Part shown: one piece after another, positions 62,401-64,000 of the stretch
How positions within the stretch are numbered: position 1 is the first letter of the stretch
How the letters are laid out: every line of letters begins with the position of its first letter
Assembly (NCBI GenBank): GCA_018432235.1
Contig: JAHDLO010000015.1
Coordinates: 124,001 to 188,000, forward strand
DNA from: Clostridiaceae bacterium
GTDB lineage: Bacteria > Bacillota > Clostridia > Peptostreptococcales > Natronincolaceae
Direction: 5' to 3'
DNA length: 64,000 nucleotides
Program-made: the position numbers and the translations under genes
The notes under the pieces: model-generated
Databases searched by the model: none
What the model was told of the DNA's origin: nothing
What the model saw: the letters and a program-made list of their open reading frames with translations, nothing else

Positions 62401-64000
62401 ATGTCGATGGCTAAAGTAGCACAGGTAATAGTCAATCACAACAGCTATTTCACAGACAAACTATTCGACTACAGGATTCCTTCACATCTGGAAGAGGAAG
62501 TTGAAAGGGGTATAAGAGTACTGGTACCCTTTGGTGCAGGCAATAAAAGGCTTGAGGCCTATGTCTTTAATGTTGTATCCTCAGAGGAGGGCCATGAGGG
62601 CTTTAAGGAAATAATTGATACGATTGATATGCAGCCGCTATTATCCGAGGAACAGCTAAAGCTAGTATTTTGGATGAGACAGAAATATCTCTGCAAGTAT
62701 TTGGACGCCATTCATTGCATTATACCGGCAGGTATCGTCCACAAAGAAAAGCGGATGATTGAAATCATAGAAAAGGATTGGGAAGGCAAGGTCAATGCCT
62801 TAACCAAAAAGCAAATGGATTTGCTACAGATGATAGACAGCCTTGGGGGAAGGGCTACACTGGAGGAAATGATAGAAAGACATGGACTAAAGAATTATAA
62901 GACCCCCCTTCGGGTTTTAATTGACGGCGGCATTGTCACCCTTCATAATGAATTTTCTGCTAAAGTAGGTATTAAGACAGAGGAGTATATCGTCTTGACC
63001 GTAGCGGAGGAAGATTATGAGGAGATGTTTAACAGTCTTAAAAGAGCACCAAAGCAAATGGAGGTAATGTCCTTTTTGATTAAGGCTGGGGAATACAAGG
63101 CCTCAGATTTAGTTAAAAAGTTGAATACAAATCGGAATTCCTTGAAAATACTGGCCTCTAAGGAGTACATTAAGTTTGAAGAGCGGGAGGTCATCCGCGA
63201 TCCCTTTCAGAAGAGGGAGTTTACCAGCTTTCCGAAGCTTAAACCAACACCGGAGCAGCAGGAGGCTATAGACAGGATAAAGGCCTCAATAAAGGTCTCG
63301 TCAACCGACAGCTATTTAATTCATGGTGTTACCGGCAGTGGAAAGACAGAAATTTATTTGCAAATGATAGAAGAGGTGCTGGCGAAGGGGAAGGAAGGCA
63401 TAGTTCTGGTGCCGGAGATATCTCTGACCCCCCAAACGGTGGATCGGTTTGCAGGAAGATTTGGCGACTGCATAACCGTATTTCACAGTAATCTATCAGA
63501 TGGAGAACGCTATGATGCATGGAGAAGGATTGCAGAAGGCAGAGTAAAGGTGGTAATCGGCGCCAGGTCGGCAGTGTTTGCTCCCTTTAAAAACCTAGGG
63601 ATAATCATTATGGATGAGGAGCATGAGGGCACCTACAAATCAGAGCAGGCGCCTAAATATCATACGCTTGAGGTGGCACAGGAAAGATGCAACATGAACA
63701 ACGCTGTATTACTATTGGGTTCAGCCACACCGTCTGTAGAGTCCTATCATAGAGCAACTATGGGAGAGCTTCAGCTGATCACCTTGAAAAATCGTGCAAC
63801 CGATGGAAAGCTGCCTCGGGTAGAAATTGTAGATATGAAGCAGGAGCTGGAGGAGGGTAATAAGGGTATATTGAGCAGAAGTCTATTGGAGGGGGTCAAT
63901 AAAGCACTAAAGGATAAAAAGCAGAGTATGCTGTTTTTAAACAGAAGGGGATATTCCACCATGTTATCCTGCAATGCCTGCGGATATGTGGTGAAATGCA
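62401..64000 (+). CDS. priA: Primosomal protein N' (PriA helicase), 3' end outside the window
   Basis: DNA helicase that restarts stalled replication forks. 533 codons are present: the N-terminal DNA-binding domain (VNHNSYFTDKLFDYRIP), Walker A HGVTGSGKTEIYL, Walker B IIIMDEEHEGTYKSEQAP, GSATPSVESYH and the first zinc Cys pair of CNACGYVVKC. The C-terminal helicase part is cut by the window edge. ATG 62401 has AGGAGGTGA 7 bases upstream. Confidence 0.96.
   Translation, partial: MSMAKVAQVIVNHNSYFTDKLFDYRIPSHLEEEVERGIRVLVPFGAGNKRLEAYVFNVVSSEEGHEGFKEIIDTIDMQPLLSEEQLKLVFWMRQKYLCKYLDAIHCIIPAGIVHKEKRMIEIIEKDWEGKVNALTKKQMDLLQMIDSLGGRATLEEMIERHGLKNYKTPLRVLIDGGIVTLHNEFSAKVGIKTEEYIVLTVAEEDYEEMFNSLKRAPKQMEVMSFLIKAGEYKASDLVKKLNTNRNSLKILASKEYIKFEEREVIRDPFQKREFTSFPKLKPTPEQQEAIDRIKASIKVSSTDSYLIHGVTGSGKTEIYLQMIEEVLAKGKEGIVLVPEISLTPQTVDRFAGRFGDCITVFHSNLSDGERYDAWRRIAEGRVKVVIGARSAVFAPFKNLGIIIMDEEHEGTYKSEQAPKYHTLEVAQERCNMNNAVLLLGSATPSVESYHRATMGELQLITLKNRATDGKLPRVEIVDMKQELEEGNKGILSRSLLEGVNKALKDKKQSMLFLNRRGYSTMLSCNACGYVVKC

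Noticed and set aside
1..64000. CRISPR arrays, rRNA genes, prophage or defence islands
   Set aside because: No regularly spaced repeats, rRNA signatures, phage structural genes, or restriction/toxin-antitoxin pairs were recognised on either strand.

Overview
The window is AT-rich DNA from an anaerobic, endospore-forming Firmicute of the class Clostridia. The evidence is the linked spoVD-type PBP, spoVE/ftsW, spoIIGA-sigE-sigG, SpoIIP-type, YIEGIA and spoIVA genes, a meso-DAP type MurE, and strong purine-rich Shine-Dalgarno sites with many TTG/GTG starts. The gene order resembles Alkaliphilus/Natronincola-type clostridia, but that placement is an impression and was not tested.

Region 1 (1-36.3 kb) is a core chromosomal block, almost all on the plus strand. 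It opens with lgt (perfect sigma-A promoter), a Spo0E-like mini-protein and the division/cell-wall cluster: mraZ-rsmH-ftsL-PBP, murE-murF-mraY-murD-ftsW/spoVE-murG, murA, ftsQ-DUF881-DUF881-sbp, and ftsZ behind its own promoter. No ftsA, murB or murC is present. It continues with spoIIGA-sigE, sigG, ylmC, nrdR, pgeF and a PhoPR/WalRK-type two-component pair. Next is a conserved but poorly understood sporulation-linked group (DUF1614, SpoIIP-like, YIEGIA, its small partner, two DUF3189, DUF512), then der-plsY-gpsA and spoIVA behind a good sigma-E promoter.

Region 2 (36.4-46 kb) is the accessory part. It starts at a tRNA-Pro(GGG) gene whose terminator is duplicated about 0.8 kb downstream, flanking a membrane-protein gene. 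After it come a minus-strand ECF transporter operon (S, T and double-ATPase subunits), a divergent AraC regulator and two half-size exporter-fold ABC proteins of the kind often linked to siderophore or metal uptake. The region ends with a long palindrome, a small orphan membrane protein, a decayed DUF421-like gene fragment and another orphan.

Region 3 (46-64 kb) returns to housekeeping genes: an HlyD-like adaptor, yggS-sepF-yggT-ylmH-divIVA (division and septum placement), mtnN, DAHP synthase, DUF5665, a DksA/YteA protein, lspA-rluD-pyrR, a 56-residue membrane peptide, rqcH on the minus strand, dapF, the yicC-remA-gmk-rpoZ-coaBC operon and the first 1.6 kb of priA, cut by the window edge.

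Most operons end in clear intrinsic terminators, listed individually. No CRISPR array, rRNA, intact transposase, prophage or recognisable defence system was seen. The least explained material is the YIEGIA neighbourhood, the tRNA-linked duplication, the ECF/ABC cassette and several palindromic intergenic elements.
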